Translations under genes and position numbers: made by a program
Notes under the pieces: model-generated
Databases searched by the model: none
What the model was told of the DNA's origin: nothing
Seen by the model: the letters and a program-made list of their open reading frames with translations, nothing else
NCBI GenBank assembly: GCA_019105045.1
Contig: JAHRWT010000070.1
Span: 1 to 56,083 of the forward strand
Direction: 5' to 3'
Length of the DNA: 56,083 nt
Origin: Sterolibacterium sp.
Lineage (GTDB): Bacteria; Pseudomonadota; Gammaproteobacteria; Burkholderiales; Rhodocyclaceae
Shown: positions 1-7,266 of the stretch, in pieces
How positions within the stretch are numbered: the first letter of the stretch is position 1
Layout: every line of letters starts with the position of its first letter

Positions 1-439
1 GATGCTCGCGCTGACTTTCATCGACCTCGACACCATGCTGCTGCCCGACGACATTACCCTGCCCCTGCTCTGGCTGGGCCTGCTGTTCAACCTTGGCGGA
101 CATTTCGCCACGCTGCCCAGCGCAGTGGTTGGCGCCATGGCTGGCTACCTGGCGCTGTGGTGCGTGTACTGGGGCTTCAAACTGACCACCGGCAAGGAAG
201 GCATGGGCTACGGCGATTTCAAGCTGCTGGCCGCCATCGGCGCCTGGTTCGGTTGGCAATTGCTGCCCATGGTGATACTGCTTTCCTCTGTCGTTGGTGC
301 TGTCGTGGGCATCAGCCTGATCGTTTTTGCACGCCACGGCCGCAGCGTGCCCATCCCCTTCGGCCCCTACCTGGCTGCCGCCGGCATCATCGCCCTGTTC
401 TGGGGCCCGCAATTAGGCGCCTTGCTGCTGCCGGCTTGA
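1..439 (+). CDS. pilD: Prepilin peptidase (type IV leader peptidase), 3' part
   Basis: C-terminal half of a membrane aspartyl protease that cleaves and N-methylates type IV prepilins and type II secretion pseudopilins in the inner membrane. The reading frame is open at the left edge, so the N-terminal zinc/methylase domain lies outside the window. Both active-site regions of the family are visible: an FIDLD...LLPD segment at the start and a GYGDFK segment around residue 70. Four to five hydrophobic helices surround them. The ATG at base 2 is an internal methionine, because the family normally has about 280 residues. The neighbours usually found with pilD (coaE, zapD) do not follow it here. 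Identification is confident; the gene is incomplete only because of the window edge. Confidence 0.93.
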   Translation, partial: MLALTFIDLDTMLLPDDITLPLLWLGLLFNLGGHFATLPSAVVGAMAGYLALWCVYWGFKLTTGKEGMGYGDFKLLAAIGAWFGWQLLPMVILLSSVVGAVVGISLIVFARHGRSVPIPFGPYLAAAGIIALFWGPQLGALLLPA

Positions 440-540
440 AGCTGGGGCAATGCCGGGTTTGAAACCCGATCCCGCATTTTTATCGGCTGCACCTGCCCGC
501 AATGACGCACCTGGGGAGTTTTCGTCAGCTCTCATCAATT

Positions 541-561
541 CTCGTCATATGCAATGACGAG
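541..561. repeat. Perfect 8-bp inverted repeat between pilD and fmdB
   Basis: The arms CTCGTCAT and ATGACGAG are separated by ATGCA. No T-run follows, so it is not a classical terminator. It lies about 100 bases downstream of pilD and about 130 bases upstream of the fmdB -10 box. It could be an operator or an RNA hairpin; nothing identifies the ligand. The rest of the 440-721 gap shows only the promoter below. Confidence 0.5.
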
Positions 562-692
562 TCTGGTGAATCACCGTCACGCACAACGACACATCAAATG
601 CTGCGGAAAGATTGATGGATTCCGCGACTGCCGTTGCATTGACAGCACGTTGACAGCCATCAGCCCACCTGAATGACAGACCGGCAATCCGC

Positions 693-698
693 TATAAT
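693..698 (+). promoter_or_regulatory. Consensus -10 box (TATAAT) of the fmdB-DUF502-aspS run
   Basis: A perfect TATAAT sits 23 bases upstream of the fmdB ATG. The -35 region at about 670-675 (TGAATG) is poor. A short leader with a GGAG ribosome site at 712-715 follows. This is the only strong promoter-like site before aspS, so the three genes may share it. Confidence 0.6.
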
Positions 699-721
699 CT
701 CCCTCTTTTTTGGAGCCTGCC

Positions 722-997
722 ATGCCTATTTACGCTTACCGTTGCAATACATGCGGCCACGCGGAAGATGTGTTGCAGAAGATGAGTGATCCCGTGCTCA
801 CCACCTGTCCGACCTGCAAGGCCGAGACTTATGCAAAACAGCTGACCGCCCCGGGTTTTCAGCTCAAGGGAACGGGTTGGTATGCCACTGATTTCAAAGG
901 GGGCAGCAACAATGCAGCGCCAACCCCCCCGGCAAGTGAAACACCCGCTGCGGCACCTGCTTGTGGTGGTGGTGGCGGCGGCTGCGGCTGCCACTGA
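722..997 (+). CDS. FmdB-family zinc-ribbon protein
   Basis: A 91-residue protein of the FmdB/CxxC_CxxC_SSSS family. The N-terminal zinc ribbon has C8-x2-C11 and C29-x2-C32, opening with the typical MPIYAYRC. The middle carries the LKGTGWYATDFK segment that follows the ribbon in proteobacterial members. The tail is low complexity and ends in a Gly/Cys-rich stretch. The ATG at 722 is chosen because GGAG lies 6 bases upstream and the family begins at this methionine. In betaproteobacteria the gene is regularly next to the DUF502 gene and aspS, as here. The biochemical role is not established; the original link to formamidase regulation should not be transferred. Confidence 0.88.
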   Translation: MPIYAYRCNTCGHAEDVLQKMSDPVLTTCPTCKAETYAKQLTAPGFQLKGTGWYATDFKGGSNNAAPTPPASETPAAAPACGGGGGGCGCH

Positions 998-1059
998 GCG
1001 TACGCAAACCCGCTGCGCTCCGTGACACCTTCCATCCATTTCTTGTTCAGGGCACGCAC

Positions 1060-1710
1060 TTGCTGAAAAAATATTTCATCACCGGTCTGTTGATCTGGAT
1101 CCCGCTGGCCATCACCGTCTGGGTACTGGCGATGATCGTACGTCTGATGGATCAATCGCTGCTGCTGCTGCCGCAGACCATCCAGCCGGAAACCCTGCTC
1201 GGCATGTACATTCCCGGCATCGGCGTGTTGCTGACCCTGCTGGTCGTTTTCATCACCGGACTGGTCACCGCCAACATCATCGGTCAGCGCCTGCTGCGCT
1301 TCTGGGAGGGAGTGCTGGCGCGCATCCCGGTGGTGAAATCGCTCTACTACAGCGCCAAGCAGATCAGCGAAACACTGTTTTCCGGCAATGGTGAAGCCTT
1401 TCGCAAAGTGCTGCTGGTGCGCTATCCGCACCCGCAAGCCTGGTCGGTGGCTTTTTTGACCAGCACGCCCACGGCAGAAATCGCCACCGCCCAGAATGAT
1501 GAGGACGAATACGTCGGCGTATTCATTCCCACCGCGCCCAGCCCGGTGAATGGTTTCTTTTTCTTCGTCAAGAAAAGTGAAACCGTGGAACTCGCCATGA
1601 GTGTGGATGAAGCACTCAAATACATCATTTCCATGGGTGTGGTGGCTCCCAGTAGCCACGAGACCCCCTTGCCGCACACGGCCAGCCAGCTCATGCCGCG
1701 CCAATTCTGA
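1060..1710 (+). CDS. DUF502 family membrane protein
   Basis: A 216-residue inner-membrane protein. Two strong transmembrane segments are visible, at about residues 4-28 and 48-75, followed by a soluble domain with the family segments [18 protein letters not shown] and [15 protein letters not shown]. The start is taken as TTG at 1060, giving an [10 protein letters not shown] opening, because family members begin at this point. A longer reading from 961 would add a Trp/Arg-rich stretch overlapping fmdB and has no support. It lies 62 bases after fmdB and 59 bases before aspS, probably in one transcription unit. The function of DUF502 is unknown. Confidence 0.85.
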   Translation: MLKKYFITGLLIWIPLAITVWVLAMIVRLMDQSLLLLPQTIQPETLLGMYIPGIGVLLTLLVVFITGLVTANIIGQRLLRFWEGVLARIPVVKSLYYSAKQISETLFSGNGEAFRKVLLVRYPHPQAWSVAFLTSTPTAEIATAQNDEDEYVGVFIPTAPSPVNGFFFFVKKSETVELAMSVDEALKYIISMGVVAPSSHETPLPHTASQLMPRQF

Positions 1711-1769
1711 ACGGCCCGGCTTGGCGGATCATTCTTTCAACTTCATCGAACTTCACGGAATCACCCACC

Positions 1770-3569
1770 ATGCGTACCCATTACTGCGGCCAGGTCAATG
1801 CCAGCCATATCGATCAGATCGTCACCCTTTGCGGCTGGAACCATCGTCGGCGCGATCACGGCGGCGTGATTTTCATTGACCTGCGTGACCGCGAAGGACT
1901 GGCCCAGGTGGTCTGCGATCCGGATCGGCCGGCGATGTTCAAACTGGCCGAAGACGTGCGCAACGAATATGTGCTGAAAATCACCGGCAAGGTGCGCCGC
2001 CGGCCGGCAGGGACGGAAAATCCCAATCTATCTTCAGGCGAAATCGAAATCCTCTGCCATGAGATCGAGATACTCAACGCCGCCGCCACGCCACCCTTCC
2101 AGCTGGATGAAGACAATCTGTCGGAAAACGTCCGCCTGACCCACCGCGTCATCGACCTGCGCCGCCCGCAGATGCAAAACAACCTGATGCTGCGCTACAA
2201 GACGGCGCGCGCTTTCCGCCGTTTTCTTGACGAGCACGGTTTCATCGACATCGAAACGCCGATGCTCACCAAATCCACGCCCGAAGGCGCGCGTGATTAT
2301 CTGGTGCCTTCGCGCGTACATGCCGGCCAGTTTTTCGCCCTGCCGCAATCGCCCCAGTTGTTCAAGCAATTGCTGATGGTGTCCGGTTTCGATCGCTACT
2401 ACCAGATCACCAAATGCTTCCGCGACGAAGACCTGCGCGCCGACCGCCAGCCCGAATTCACCCAGGTCGATATCGAAACCTCCTTCATGGGTGAAGCCGA
2501 AATCACCGCGCTCATGGAACAGCTGATCCGTCGCGTTTTCAAGGAAACCATCAACGTCGATCTGCCGGAGTTTCCGCGCATGAGCTATGCCGAAGCGATG
2601 CGCCGCTATGGTTCGGACAAACCCGACCTGCGCGTGTCCCTGGAACTGGTCGATGTCGCCGATGCCTTCAGGGACGTGGCTTTCAAAGTCTTTGCCAGTG
2701 TGGCCAACAACCCGGGTGGGCGCATCGCGGCCCTGCGCATTCCCGGCGGAGCCAGCCTGACCCGCGGCGAGATCGACGAATACACCAAGTTCGTCGCCAT
2801 CTACGGCGCCAAGGGGCTGGCCTACATCAAGGTCAACGACGTCACCCAGGTGAACGAAACCGGCCTGCAATCGCCCATCGTCAAGAATCTCTCCGCAGCC
2901 TCGCTGCAAACCGTACTGGAACGCACCGGTGCGCAATCGGGCGACCTGATTTTCTTCGGTGCCGACAAGGCCAAGACCGTTGCCGACGCCCTGGGTGCCT
3001 TGCGCATCAAGATCGGCCACGAAAAGGGTTTTGTCACGGGCGCGCAGTGGGCGCCGCTGTGGGTGGTCGATTTCCCGATGTTCGAGTACGACGAGGACAA
3101 CCAGCGCTGGAGCGCCTGCCACCATCCCTTCACCAGCCCCAAGGACGAGCATCTGGAACTGCTCACCAGCGACCCCGGCCAGTGCCTGGCCAAAGCCTAC
3201 GACCTGGCGTTGAACGGCTGGGAACTGGGCGGCGGTTCGGTGCGTATTCACCGCGCCGACGTGCAGGAAAAAGTCTTTGCCGCGCTCAACATCGGTCCGG
3301 AAGAACAGCAGGCCAAATTCGGCTTTCTGCTCGACGCCCTCAAATACGGCGCACCACCACATGGTGGCCTGGCTTTTGGTCTGGATCGCATCGTCACCAT
3401 GATGACCGGTGCCGAATCGATCCGCGACGTGATCGCCTTCCCCAAGACGCAACGCGCCCAGTGTCTGCTGACCAACGCGCCTTCGGATGTCGATGAAAAA
3501 CAACTGCGCGAGTTGCACATCCGCTTGCGGCAAAAAGTCGACACCCAGCTCGAAGTCACCAAAGGCTGA
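1770..3569 (+). CDS. aspS: Aspartyl-tRNA synthetase
   Basis: A 599-residue class II aminoacyl-tRNA synthetase that attaches aspartate to tRNA-Asp in the cytoplasm. The N-terminal OB-fold anticodon-binding domain (about residues 1-110, with [21 protein letters not shown]) is followed by the catalytic core. Motif 2 is in [23 protein letters not shown]-type sequence, the bacterial GAD insertion lies at about 290-420, and motif 3 is in [11 protein letters not shown]. Length is normal for the bacterial type. Many betaproteobacterial AspRS enzymes are non-discriminating and also charge tRNA-Asn; that cannot be decided from sequence by eye. The next gene starts 11 bases downstream, so read-through into the ribonuclease/barstar pair is plausible. 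Confidence 0.97.
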   Translation: MRTHYCGQVNASHIDQIVTLCGWNHRRRDHGGVIFIDLRDREGLAQVVCDPDRPAMFKLAEDVRNEYVLKITGKVRRRPAGTENPNLSSGEIEILCHEIEILNAAATPPFQLDEDNLSENVRLTHRVIDLRRPQMQNNLMLRYKTARAFRRFLDEHGFIDIETPMLTKSTPEGARDYLVPSRVHAGQFFALPQSPQLFKQLLMVSGFDRYYQITKCFRDEDLRADRQPEFTQVDIETSFMGEAEITALMEQLIRRVFKETINVDLPEFPRMSYAEAMRRYGSDKPDLRVSLELVDVADAFRDVAFKVFASVANNPGGRIAALRIPGGASLTRGEIDEYTKFVAIYGAKGLAYIKVNDVTQVNETGLQSPIVKNLSAASLQTVLERTGAQSGDLIFFGADKAKTVADALGALRIKIGHEKGFVTGAQWAPLWVVDFPMFEYDEDNQRWSACHHPFTSPKDEHLELLTSDPGQCLAKAYDLALNGWELGGGSVRIHRADVQEKVFAALNIGPEEQQAKFGFLLDALKYGAPPHGGLAFGLDRIVTMMTGAESIRDVIAFPKTQRAQCLLTNAPSDVDEKQLRELHIRLRQKVDTQLEVTKG

Positions 3570-3580
3570 GGCTGGGGCTG

Positions 3581-4018
3581 ATGCCAAGACTGATGCGCCA
3601 GCTGCTGCTTGCCTGCTGCTGGCTCTGTCTGACCTGGCTGTTGCCAGGCTGCGGACAAGCCGATCAACCGCAACAGCAGCAACAGCAGCAGCAACCGCAG
3701 CTGGCCCAGGCTACCCAGGCAAGCCAGACTGGCGCAGCGTTGCCCGTCATCCGCCAGCAACAACTGCCGCCCGAAGCCCGCCACACACTGCAGCTGATCG
3801 AGGCGGGCGGGCCATTTCCGTTTGACCGCGACGACATCGTCTTTAGCAATTTCGAACGCCTGCTGCCGCAGCAAGCACGCGGTTACTATCGCGAATACAC
3901 CGTCCCCACACCGGGTTTGAAGCACCGTGGCGCACGACGCATCGTTGCCGGCAAGGCGACTGACGAGCGTTATTACACGGCCGACCACTACCGCAGTTTC
4001 CGCAGGATCGTGCCATGA
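3581..4018 (+). CDS. Secreted lipoprotein guanyl-specific ribonuclease (RNase Sa/barnase family)
   Basis: A 145-residue protein with a hydrophobic leader ending in LPGC (Cys24), which looks like a lipoprotein signal. An eight-glutamine run (31-38) follows, then a ribonuclease N1/T1-type domain at about 55-145. The domain matches Streptomyces RNase Sa closely in landmarks: LPPEA, GPFP, YYREYTVPTPG, RGARRI and YYTADHYRSF. By that alignment the catalytic residues Glu105, Arg116 and His136 (RNase Sa Glu54, Arg65, His85) are all present, so an active RNA-cleaving enzyme acting outside the cytoplasm is expected. It overlaps the barstar gene by ATGA. It could serve nutrient scavenging from RNA or competition; the sequence does not decide. 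Confidence 0.9.
   Translation: MPRLMRQLLLACCWLCLTWLLPGCGQADQPQQQQQQQQPQLAQATQASQTGAALPVIRQQQLPPEARHTLQLIEAGGPFPFDRDDIVFSNFERLLPQQARGYYREYTVPTPGLKHRGARRIVAGKATDERYYTADHYRSFRRIVP
3671..3694 (+). repeat. CAA/CAG microsatellite in the ribonuclease gene
   Basis: Eight consecutive glutamine codons (mixed CAA and CAG) form the linker between the lipoprotein leader and the catalytic domain. The unit is three bases, so slippage would change linker length without breaking the frame. Confidence 0.85.
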
Positions 4019-4485
4019 CGGACAATCAGCAGCCAACGGCACGCCAGCAGCATTTTCAGCAGGTGTTTGCCGACATTACGCACAGCGGCGTCTATCATCT
4101 GCCGCCGGGCGATCTTGATGAACTCATCACCGCCGCCGAAGCCAATGCCCATGTGGTATTCCGCGTCGATCTGGCCAGCGCCCGCAACAAGGACAGCCTG
4201 CTCCAGGCCATCGGCGAGGGCATGGCCTTTCCCGAGTGGTTCGGCGTCAACTGGGATGCCCTGGCCGACAGTCTGGGTGATCTGGGCTGGCGTCCGGCTG
4301 AAGGCTGGCTGGTGATACTGGAAAATGCCGACCGGGTGAACAGCCGCGCCCACGAGGATTTCGTCACTGCCTTGCAGATTTTCTCTGCTGCCGCTGAAGA
4401 ATGGCGCGAACGCGGCAGCGCACTGTGGTGCCTGGTCGATATGCACGCCGATGGCATCGCCTGGCTGCCCGCCCTGTCACACTGA
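4015..4485 (+). CDS. Barstar-family ribonuclease inhibitor
   Basis: A 156-residue cytoplasmic protein of the barstar (PF01337-type) family, which binds and blocks barnase-like ribonucleases. The core signature FPEWFGVNWDALADSL is present. Asp81 and Asp85 align with barstar Asp35 and Asp39, the residues that fill the barnase active site. The segment WLVILENADR and the Trp-rich C-terminal strand also fit. It is longer than Bacillus barstar (about 90 residues) because of an N-terminal extension of about 45 residues. No signal peptide is seen. The start codon overlaps the ribonuclease stop codon (ATGA), which implies coupled translation of enzyme and inhibitor. Confidence 0.92.
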   Translation: MTDNQQPTARQQHFQQVFADITHSGVYHLPPGDLDELITAAEANAHVVFRVDLASARNKDSLLQAIGEGMAFPEWFGVNWDALADSLGDLGWRPAEGWLVILENADRVNSRAHEDFVTALQIFSAAAEEWRERGSALWCLVDMHADGIAWLPALSH

Positions 4486-4500
4486 CCTGGCCATCCCGCC

Positions 4501-5022
4501 ATGCCCGGCCAGAAAAAACCGGTTTCTGTTCTTGTCCTGATCCACACCCCGGCGCTGGACATCCTGCTGCTGGAACGCGCCAGCCATCCGGGCTACTGGC
4601 AATCCGTCACCGGCAGTCTGGAAGGCGAAGAAACGCCGCGCGCCACCGCCTGCCGCGAAGTGTGCGAGGAAACCGGCATCCGCGCCCGCCCTGAAGATTT
4701 CCATGACTGGCACCTGACCAACTGTTTCGAGATTTTTGCCGAATGGCGCCATCGCTATCCAGAAGGCGTCACGCACAATCTGGAACATGTCTATAGCCTG
4801 TGCGTGGCGGCCGATACCGCCATCCGCATCGCCCCGCGCGAACACCGCGCCCATTGCTGGCTCCCCTGGTCGCAAGCGGCCAGCCGCGTCTTTTCGTGGA
4901 GCAACCGCGACGCCATACTGATGTTGCCGCAGCTTGCAGAAGCATTGGAAAACCGGGTGACAGGCGAAGTGGTCAGCCTGACTGAACCAGCCAAACCAGC
5001 GGCATCACCCGGGCGGAACTGA
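4501..5022 (+). CDS. nudB: Dihydroneopterin triphosphate diphosphatase (Nudix)
   Basis: A 173-residue Nudix hydrolase. The Nudix box is at residues 38-60 (GSLEGEE...REVCEETGI), preceded by GYWQSVTG, a pattern typical of NudB. NudB removes pyrophosphate from 7,8-dihydroneopterin triphosphate in folate synthesis. The position shortly after aspS supports this choice, since aspS and nudB are neighbours in many proteobacteria including E. coli; here the ribonuclease/barstar pair lies between them. The last 18 bases overlap the convergent cysteine-rich gene on the other strand. Another Nudix specificity is possible but less likely. Confidence 0.85.
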   Translation: MPGQKKPVSVLVLIHTPALDILLLERASHPGYWQSVTGSLEGEETPRATACREVCEETGIRARPEDFHDWHLTNCFEIFAEWRHRYPEGVTHNLEHVYSLCVAADTAIRIAPREHRAHCWLPWSQAASRVFSWSNRDAILMLPQLAEALENRVTGEVVSLTEPAKPAASPGRN

Positions 5023-5244
5023 ACCCCCGGCATCCCCTGCCGCCTGTCGCGCCAGCAACTCACGCAGACAGGCCGCGCAGTAACACCCCTGCAAGACCGC
5101 AGCTGACCGATCCACCCCCTGCAGTGGGGGTAGTTCAGCACACCAGCACGCGGCAGCGCCCGCTTCGCTCGTCGGGGATGCCGCGCCACTGCCGCAGCCA
5201 AAATGCTCACCACAACGCGGACAGCGGGTCATGCCGGGCGGCAT
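5005..5244 (-). CDS. Small cysteine-rich CWC-family protein
   Basis: A 79-residue protein with CPRCGEHFGC, the family-naming CWC triad followed by AELPPL, and GCYCAAC near the C-terminus. This is the cysteine-rich CWC layout, probably binding zinc; the function is unknown. The start at 5244 is preferred over an upstream ATG at 5283 because GAGG lies 9 bases before it and the family begins close to the first Cys pair. The stop overlaps the nudB 3' end by 18 bases in convergent orientation. Its upstream region is shared with the Hsp20 gene, which points the other way. Confidence 0.75.
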   Translation of the reverse strand: MPPGMTRCPRCGEHFGCGSGAASPTSEAGAAACWCAELPPLQGVDRSAAVLQGCYCAACLRELLARQAAGDAGGSVPPG

Positions 5245-5296
5245 GGCGTTTGCCTCGTCAGGAAGGATTCGGGAATCGTGCATACAGGATTCAGGA

Positions 5297-5325
5297 CTTG
5301 AAATCTGCTCGACTGCGCATATCTT
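5297..5325 (+). promoter_or_regulatory. Sigma-32-like heat-shock promoter of hsp20
   Basis: CTTGAAA at 5297-5303 matches the sigma-32 -35 element. After 13 bases, GCATATCTT (5317-5325) resembles the CCCCATNTA -10 element weakly and the dnaK promoter site in this window more closely. It lies about 77 bases upstream of the hsp20 ATG. Confidence 0.55.
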
Positions 5326-5401
5326 GAACACTGACGGCGCACTCGTTGTTCCTCTGGATACGCCGGTCTTCTTCCATCAACATTGTCATACAGGAGATAT
5401 C

Positions 5402-5815
5402 ATGAGCAATCTGACCCGCTTTGACCCGCTGGACGATTTCTTTCGCGGTTTCTTCGTCCGACCGGTGGATATGAGCAACACGCCCGAGGCACCGGCGCTG
5501 AAGCTGGACGTCAAGGAAAAGGAAAACGAGTACCTGGTGCACGCCGAACTGCCGGGCATCAAGAAAGAGGATATCCACGTCCACATTGAAGGCAACCAGG
5601 TAGCGATCAGCGCCGAGCGCAAGCATGAAAAGGAAGTCAAGGAAGGCGAACGCGTGCTGCGCAGTGAACGTTACTTCGGCAAGGTCGCCCGCAGCTTCCA
5701 GCTGATGCAGGAGATTGACGAGGACAAGGCCGTTGCCAGATTCGTCGATGGCGTGCTGGAAATGACGCTGCCGAAAAAAGCGGCCGCCAGCGCCAGGCGG
5801 CTGAGTATCGGCTGA
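5402..5815 (+). CDS. Small heat-shock protein, Hsp20/alpha-crystallin family
   Basis: A 137-residue ATP-independent holdase that binds unfolding proteins in the cytoplasm and hands them to DnaK. The alpha-crystallin domain runs from about residue 35 to 130, with the LDVKEKENEYLVHAELPGIKKEDI opening and the family's GVLEMTLPKK end; the tail RRLSIG supplies a short I-x-I-like anchor. The ATG at 5402 follows AGGAGATATC, a strong ribosome site, so in-frame readings from further upstream are rejected. The heat-shock-type promoter upstream fits the role. Paralogues are common, so no specific symbol is given. Confidence 0.93.
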   Translation: MSNLTRFDPLDDFFRGFFVRPVDMSNTPEAPALKLDVKEKENEYLVHAELPGIKKEDIHVHIEGNQVAISAERKHEKEVKEGERVLRSERYFGKVARSFQLMQEIDEDKAVARFVDGVLEMTLPKKAAASARRLSIG

Positions 5816-5821
5816 CCATCG

Positions 5822-5846
5822 GCTGAACTACCGAGTGCGGTTCAGC
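5822..5846. terminator. Hairpin between convergent hsp20 and aminotransferase genes
   Basis: GCTGAAC and GTTCAGC form a 7-bp stem with an 11-base loop in the 45 bases between the two stop codons. No T-run follows on either strand, so termination here would be weak or factor-assisted. Confidence 0.35.
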
Positions 5847-5860
5847 ACAATCGCAGCAAC

Positions 5861-6994
5861 TCAATCCAGGGTATCGAGCGCACGCGTCAGATGATCGACG
5901 GTGCGCTCGATGTTCTTCAGCTTGTCCAGACCGAACAGACCCAGGCGGAAAGTGCTGAAAGCATTGCCCGTTGGCTCGTCGCACTGTAAAGGCACGCCAG
6001 CGGCCGTCTGCAAACCGGCAGCAATGAATTTTGCGCCGCTGCGTATCCCCTCATCCGTGGTGTAACTGACCACCACGCCCGGCGCTTGAAAACCTTCGGC
6101 CGCCACGCTGGGAAAACCATGCGCCACCAACACGCGGCGCACCTGTTGCCCCAGCGCCAGCTGGGCATCGCGCGCGCGCTCGAAGCCCCAGGCCCGCAGC
6201 TCCTGCATGGTGTCACGCAGTTGCAGCAGGCCGTCGGTGGGCAAGGTGGCGTGGTAGGCATGGCCACCGTTTTCATAGGCTGCGGTAATCTGCCGCCATT
6301 TTTTCAGATCAGCGGCAAAGCTACTGCTCTGGGTGTGTTCCAGACGCGCCAGCGCGGCCTCGCTGAACATCACCATGGCCGCGCAGGGCGTGCTGCTCCA
6401 GCCTTTTTGCGGCGCGCTGATGAGAATATCGACGCCGCAAGCGACCATATCCACCCACAACGTGCCGGAAGCAATGCAATCAAGCACGAACAGGCCACCC
6501 ACGGCATGGACGGCCTCCCCCACCTGACGCAAATAATCATCCGGCAGCCACATGCCGGAAGCCGTTTCCACATGAGGGGCAAACACCAACTCAGGGCGCT
6601 GCTCGTGGATGCGGGCCACAACTTCTTCGATGGGCGCGGGCGCAAACGCGGCTTGCGGCCCCTCTGTCAGCGGTCGCGCCTTGAGCACGGTTTCACTGGC
6701 CGGAATCTGCCCGGCTTCAAAAATCTGCGTCCAGCGATAGCTGAACCAACCATTGCGCAGCACCATCACCCGCTTGCCGTGGGCAAACTGCCTAGCCACG
6801 GCCTCCATGCCATAGCTGCCGCCACCGGGCACGATGGCCACAGCCTGCGCCTGGTATACCTCTCGCAGCGTTTGCGAAATATCCCGCATCGCCTGCTGAA
6901 AGCGGGTGGACATGTGATTGAGCGAACGGTCGGTAAATACCACCGAATATTCAAGCAAACCTTCAGGATCAATTGCGGGCAGCAGTCCGGGCAT
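5861..6994 (-). CDS. Class-V PLP aminotransferase (alanine-glyoxylate aminotransferase-like)
   Basis: A 377-residue fold-type I enzyme of the aminotransferase class V group (alanine-glyoxylate / serine-pyruvate type). VPGGGSYGMEAVAR binds the cofactor phosphate. FVLDCIASGTLWVDM carries the PLP-ring aspartate, and SAPQKGWSS holds the Schiff-base lysine. The C-terminal half contains FRLGLFG, which contacts the substrate carboxylate. The start at 6994 is chosen for its GGAG ribosome site 9 bases upstream and because LLEYSVVFTDRSLNHMS is the expected N-terminal region; a longer reading to 7114 is not supported. The amino donor and acceptor cannot be told from sequence. It is divergent from the acyl-CoA ligase, with 272 bases between them and no clear operator. 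Confidence 0.85.
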   Translation of the reverse strand: MPGLLPAIDPEGLLEYSVVFTDRSLNHMSTRFQQAMRDISQTLREVYQAQAVAIVPGGGSYGMEAVARQFAHGKRVMVLRNGWFSYRWTQIFEAGQIPASETVLKARPLTEGPQAAFAPAPIEEVVARIHEQRPELVFAPHVETASGMWLPDDYLRQVGEAVHAVGGLFVLDCIASGTLWVDMVACGVDILISAPQKGWSSTPCAAMVMFSEAALARLEHTQSSSFAADLKKWRQITAAYENGGHAYHATLPTDGLLQLRDTMQELRAWGFERARDAQLALGQQVRRVLVAHGFPSVAAEGFQAPGVVVSYTTDEGIRSGAKFIAAGLQTAAGVPLQCDEPTGNAFSTFRLGLFGLDKLKNIERTVDHLTRALDTLD

Positions 6995-7266
6995 GGTGAC
7001 ACTCCAGGGCCAAGCATCCGGCACAGCGCCGAAATGCAGATGATTGTTTAAGCGGGGCGCTATTTTAAAGCAAGCGTGCGCCAGCACCAGGAAACAGGTT
7101 TGCCGGCCCGGCAATAGCCATCAACCAAAAACCTTGTCATTGCGAGACCATCGGCAGTCAAGCCGTGCAGACTCAATAAACGACAAGCAATCAACAGCCA
7201 TGCTGCAAAAATATCCGGTCGCGGCGATAATAATGCGTTTATTTGCCCCTTTCCGGAGAAGTTGCC

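Noticed and set aside
2034-3587. A 517-codon open frame antisense to aspS
   Set aside because: It mirrors the codon structure of aspS, has no family motif and no ribosome site; long antisense frames are usual opposite GC-rich genes.
3581-4485. Part of a polymorphic (CDI or T6SS) toxin system
   Set aside because: The ribonuclease has its own lipoprotein leader and no large delivery domain, and no secretion genes are adjacent; a standalone enzyme/inhibitor pair is the simpler reading.
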